From Candidatus Paceibacter sp. (GTDB taxonomy: Bacteria > Patescibacteriota > Minisyncoccia > UBA6257 > GWB1-50-10): DNA of 6,616 nucleotides. Both the position numbers and the translations under genes were made by a program. The notes below the pieces were generated by a model, which was not told where the DNA came from, searched no databases, and saw only the letters and a program-made list of their open reading frames with translations. Shown in pieces: positions 4,090-6,616 of this stretch. Positions within the stretch are counted from its first letter, which is position 1. Each line of letters begins with the position of its first letter. The stretch spans positions 1 through 6,616 of the forward strand of contig DYGP01000039.1 in the NCBI GenBank assembly GCA_020724685.1. Direction: 5' to 3'.

Positions 4090-5433
4090 ATGGACAATAA
4101 AAATCTAAAGCTTCCTCCCCACAACATAGACGCGGAGATTTCGGTTCTCGGATCGCTCATGATTGATCCCCTTTCGATCATCAAGATAACCGACATCCTC
4201 TCTCCCTACGACTTTTACCATCCCTCCCACCGGGTGATATTCGAGGTGATCATAACGTTGTTCGAGAAAGGAGAACCGATCGACATGCTCACGGTTTCAT
4301 CCCATCTCAAAAAGGAAAAAAAGATGAAGGAGTCGGGCGGAACCGACTATCTCGCCGAGCTGGTATCAAACGTCCCCTCGGCGGCGCACGTGGAGCAATA
4401 CGCGAAGATCGTGAAAGAAACAAGCGTCCGGAGAGCGATCATCCACGCGTCCTCGGAAATAAACGAGGAAGCGTTCAAGCCGGAGGAGTTCGACAAGTTC
4501 CTCGATTCCGTCGAACAGAAGATTTTCAGCATATCCCAGAAATCGCGTCCCCAGCGATTCGTTCCGATACGCGACGAGCTCATGGAGGCGTACGACCGGC
4601 TCGAGAAACTCCACCGCGGAGACGGCACGCTCCGGAGCGTCCCCTCGTATTTCATGCAACTCGACAACATTCTCTCCGGATTCCAAAAATCCGACCTCAT
4701 CATTCTCGGAGCGCGTCCTTCTTTCGGAAAGACGGCATTCGCGCTCGATATCGTCCGGAATATGGCGCTTCACGGAAAGTCGGTCGGCGTGTTTTCCATC
4801 GAAATGTCCCGCGAGCAGATCATCGATCGCCTCATCGCAAGCCAGGCAAAAATACCCTTGTGGCGCCTCCGGACCGGCCGTCTCCAGAGCGAAATGGAAT
4901 TCGCGCTCGTCCAGCAGGCGCTTGACGAACTCTCGAAAACGAATCTTTTCATCGACGACACGCCGTCCCCCACCGTGCTCCAGATGCGTTCCGCGGCGCG
5001 GAGGCTTCAGATCGAACACGGACTCGATTTCCTTGTTGTCGACTACCTTCAGCTTATGCAGGCGCGGACGGGAAGCGACAGCATGGTCCAGCAGGTCACT
5101 GAGATTTCGAGAGGGCTCAAGGCGCTCGCGAGAGAGCTGAACATCCCCGTTCTCGCGCTCTCACAACTTTCCCGCGAAGTCGACAAGAGAGACGTGAAAA
5201 TCCCGCGCCTCTCCGATCTCCGCGAGTCGGGATCGCTCGAACAGGACGCGGACGTCGTCATGTTCATATACCGGAAGGATCGGGATCGAATCGACATACC
5301 CGAAGAGGAGCAGAATCTCGTCGACATCATCGTCGCAAAACACCGGAACGGCCCTCTGGGCACCGTTCATCTGCGGTTTGATCCCGAAAAAGTGAGTTTC
5401 CACAACATCGACACAGCACACACCGAACAGTAG
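4090..5433 (+). CDS. dnaB: Replicative DNA helicase DnaB
   Basis: This hexameric ATP-driven helicase unwinds DNA at the replication fork and recruits primase. Its 447 residues are a little shorter than the E. coli protein (471). The N-terminal domain, starting LPPHNIDAEISVLGSLM, spans about 8-110 and is followed by a linker. The RecA-like domain begins near 183. It contains Walker A GARPSFGKT (207-215), the conserved SIEMSREQ (236-243), Walker B FLVVDYLQLM (314-323), LALSQLSREVDKR (355-367), LSDLRESGSLEQDADVVMFIYR (374-395) and the KHRNGPLGT element (417-425) that carries the arginine finger. All catalytic signatures are intact, and no intein is present. The ATG at 4090 fits the family N-terminus. 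A six-codon out-of-frame ORF starts at 4080 and overlaps it. No Shine-Dalgarno sequence is visible; array 2 lies just upstream. Confidence 0.97.
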   Translation: MDNKNLKLPPHNIDAEISVLGSLMIDPLSIIKITDILSPYDFYHPSHRVIFEVIITLFEKGEPIDMLTVSSHLKKEKKMKESGGTDYLAELVSNVPSAAHVEQYAKIVKETSVRRAIIHASSEINEEAFKPEEFDKFLDSVEQKIFSISQKSRPQRFVPIRDELMEAYDRLEKLHRGDGTLRSVPSYFMQLDNILSGFQKSDLIILGARPSFGKTAFALDIVRNMALHGKSVGVFSIEMSREQIIDRLIASQAKIPLWRLRTGRLQSEMEFALVQQALDELSKTNLFIDDTPSPTVLQMRSAARRLQIEHGLDFLVVDYLQLMQARTGSDSMVQQVTEISRGLKALARELNIPVLALSQLSREVDKRDVKIPRLSDLRESGSLEQDADVVMFIYRKDRDRIDIPEEEQNLVDIIVAKHRNGPLGTVHLRFDPEKVSFHNIDTAHTEQ

Positions 5434-5511
5434 TTAGTATTCAGTAGTAAGTATAAAGGAAAATAACTATCCCTATACCTAATACTCCATACTTAATACT
5501 CCATACTTACG
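5432..5511 (+). repeat. Heptad array 3, between dnaB and recR
   Basis: AGT-type units AGTTAGT, ATTCAGT, AGTAAGT and ATAAAGG (5432-5459) begin inside the dnaB stop codon. After 17 non-repeat bases come ACT-type units ACCTAAT, ACTCCAT, ACTTAAT, ACTCCAT and ACTTACG (5477-5511), ending two bases before the recR ATG. GTAAGTAT (5447-5454) is the exact reverse complement of ATACTTAC (5503-5510), and AGTATT (5436-5441) can pair with either AATACT (5481-5486 or 5495-5500). Several fold-back registers are therefore possible. There is no Shine-Dalgarno sequence. Confidence 0.88.
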
Positions 5512-5513
5512 TT

Positions 5514-6113
5514 ATGCTCCCCCCCGAAATACAGAACTTCGCCGAGATATTTTCAAAACTTCCCGCAATCGGGCCGCGCATGGCAACGCGTCTCGCCTTT
5601 TACATCGCGTCTCTTCCCGAAACGGATCGGAAAAAGATATCACACGCGCTTGAGAATCTCGGAAACCTCGATCGGTGCCCCCGGTGCTTTTTCATAAAGT
5701 CGTCGAAGGAAAAGTTCTGCGGATTCTGCGCCGATTCCCGGAGGAACCCCTTTCTCATCGCGGTCGTCGAAAAGGAAACCGACGTTTTTTCCATAGAAAA
5801 AGCGGGAGGATTCGGAGGGATGTATTGCGTCATCGGAGAGCTCGACCGCCGAAACCCGCTCGGAGAAACGCAGAAAAAACGCCTTCAGAAGCTGAAAGAC
5901 ACCGTCTCCGGATGGCCTGAAAAAAACAAGGGAGAGATCATCGTCGCGCTCAGTCCGAACACGTTCGGGGATTTCGTTTCCGAACTCATCAAGCAGGGAC
6001 TGAAAAACACCGGCGTGAACGTGACCCGGATCGGGAGAGGAATCCCTACGGGAGGCGAGGTGGAATTCGCCGATGAGGAAACCCTCAGAAACTCATTAGA
6101 GAACAGAAAATAG
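5514..6113 (+). CDS. recR: Recombination mediator protein RecR
   Basis: RecR acts with RecO (and RecF) to load RecA onto single-stranded DNA at gaps. Its 199 residues match the usual length. A helix-hairpin-helix, KLPAIGPRMATRLAFYI, is at 15-31; a four-cysteine zinc finger (C55, C58, C69, C72) and a Toprim domain from about 81 follow. The Toprim keeps VVEKETDVFSIEKAG and the terminal VTRIGRGIPTGGEVEFADEETL. Two motifs differ from what I know of the family: the usual VLGG..SPLDGIGP reads VIGELDRRNPLGE, and the usual NPTVEGE reads SPNTFGD, losing a glutamate. The gene follows array 3 without a Shine-Dalgarno sequence and is probably co-transcribed with dnaB. No recO or recF partner is in view. 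Family assignment is strong. Confidence 0.95.
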   Translation: MLPPEIQNFAEIFSKLPAIGPRMATRLAFYIASLPETDRKKISHALENLGNLDRCPRCFFIKSSKEKFCGFCADSRRNPFLIAVVEKETDVFSIEKAGGFGGMYCVIGELDRRNPLGETQKKRLQKLKDTVSGWPEKNKGEIIVALSPNTFGDFVSELIKQGLKNTGVNVTRIGRGIPTGGEVEFADEETLRNSLENRK

Positions 6114-6145
6114 GAAAAACTCTTGAAAATAAAAATGGATTCCAA

Positions 6146-6178
6146 AATCAAAAACCCGCAGAAAGCGGGTTTTTGATT
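6146..6178. terminator. Bidirectional intrinsic terminator between recR and the convergent gene
   Basis: AATCAAAAACCCGC and GCGGGTTTTTGATT are perfect 14-bp complements around an AGAAA loop. The GC half of the stem is followed by a T-run on either strand (TTTTTGATTAATTT rightward, TTTTTGATTTT leftward). It can therefore end transcription both of recR and of the minus-strand gene whose stop is at 6214-6216. The rest of the 100-bp spacer shows no other structure. Confidence 0.92.
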
Positions 6179-6213
6179 AATTTCCATCAGTTTCTGTCTA
6201 ATTTCAATTATTT

Positions 6214-6615
6214 TTACTGATTCATGTCTGCGGGCACCTGCTGTTCCGGCATCTGCTGTTGAGGAACCTGTTGGGGCACGAGATTCGGATTCGTCAGAAG
6301 CAGCTGCGAAAGCTGTCCTTCGGTCTTGAGCTTCGTGTACCACACAACCTCATCGCGGTTGATCTTCATCCAATCCTCCGGACCCCAGAACACGTCGCTG
6401 AACTTCTGCACGCGAATCGGATTCTGCGCGTCCTGCGCGTTCACCTGAAGCGTATAAACGTTCTTCATGCCGAACGAGGGAAATTTCATGAGCTTTCCGA
6501 AATATATCTCCCCGGTCCGCATATACACGGCGTAATACGACGATTTTCCGAAAAATATCTGCCATACGACGAGCACGAGCAATATGATGACGAGCACTCC
6601 GATAACCCAAAGCAA
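6214..6615 (-). CDS. Small single-pass membrane protein with Gln/Pro-rich tail, 5' end uncertain
   Basis: About 133 residues are visible. A hydrophobic helix at about 2-21 is followed by a conserved-looking core: SYYAVYMRTGEIYFGKLMKFPSFGMKNVYTLQV, then VFWGPEDWMKINRDEVVWYTKL, then GQLSQLLLTNPNL. The tail, 113-133, is rich in Gln and Pro (VPQQVPQQQMPEQQVPAD). I associate this core with small hypothetical membrane proteins of Parcubacteria; no catalytic motif is seen. The helix plus soluble domain suggests a membrane-anchored extracytoplasmic or cytoplasmic-face protein. No ATG is visible: the frame opens with TTG at 6615-6613, one base from the window edge. Either that TTG is the start or the true start lies beyond the edge. 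It ends in TAA, downstream of which sits the shared terminator. Confidence 0.75.
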   Translation of the reverse strand: MLWVIGVLVIILLVLVVWQIFFGKSSYYAVYMRTGEIYFGKLMKFPSFGMKNVYTLQVNAQDAQNPIRVQKFSDVFWGPEDWMKINRDEVVWYTKLKTEGQLSQLLLTNPNLVPQQVPQQQMPEQQVPADMNQ

Positions 6616-6616
6616 T

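Noticed and set aside
4080..4100. ATG at 4080 considered as the dnaB start
   Set aside because: It is out of frame with dnaB and stops after six codons; the ATG at 4090 gives the expected DnaB N-terminus.
4366..5019. A 217-codon open frame antisense to dnaB
   Set aside because: It is a by-product of the G/C-rich codon bias of dnaB; the charged low-information sequence has no recognisable domain.

Overview
The window looks like a piece of chromosome from a Candidate Phyla Radiation bacterium (Patescibacteria, probably Parcubacteria-type). This is inferred from protein character, not from a marker gene. The pointers are a lamin-tail-domain membrane protein, a secreted protein built of YAWND..GWISFN repeats with an 'LNSIIWQGT...ILNWSP' C-terminal domain, a small 'YYAVYMRTGEIYFGKL' membrane protein, and compact but divergent housekeeping genes. 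The standard stop code fits every gene, which argues against the UGA-recoding Gracilibacteria/SR1 lineages. Coding DNA favours G/C at third positions, whereas the spacers between cysS, dnaB and their neighbours are AT-rich.

Layout. Positions 1-32 hold the first codons of a minus-strand gene that runs off the left edge. It has a textbook promoter (TTGACA, 17-bp spacer, TGTTAGAAT) and a GGAG ribosome binding site. A gene-free stretch at 33-263 holds that promoter, C-rich DNA with direct repeats, a perfect 42-bp palindrome and an overlapping hairpin. A minus-strand gene for a membrane-anchored protein with two lamin-tail domains follows (264-1403). A 108-bp divergent promoter region separates it from a plus-strand secreted repeat protein (1512-2492). 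Then come three plus-strand housekeeping genes: cysS (2594-4027, cysteinyl-tRNA synthetase), dnaB (4090-5433, replicative helicase) and recR (5514-6113, recombinational repair). A strong bidirectional terminator (6146-6178) divides recR from a convergent minus-strand gene for a one-pass membrane protein with a Gln/Pro-rich tail (6214 to the right edge).

The most unusual structure lies between the plus-strand genes. All three consecutive spacers (before cysS, dnaB and recR) are built almost entirely of degenerate 7-bp units. Just after the upstream stop codon the units are in AGT orientation (ATNNAGT/AGTAAGT). They then turn over into the complementary ACT orientation (ACTTAAT, ACTTACT, ACTCCAT), which runs to, or within 2-8 bases of, the next ATG. 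The transcript of each spacer can therefore fold back on itself. None of the three start codons has a Shine-Dalgarno sequence. The first array matches exactly over six tandem heptads, and the second keeps one 7-nt phase for 63 nt and supplies the last codons and stop of cysS. The two divergent genes use extended -10 promoters placed so close to the ATG that their mRNAs should be essentially leaderless.

Functionally, cysS, dnaB and recR serve translation, replication and repair. The two exported proteins and the small membrane protein are cell-surface components of unknown role. No tRNA, rRNA, CRISPR array, transposase or phage gene was seen.
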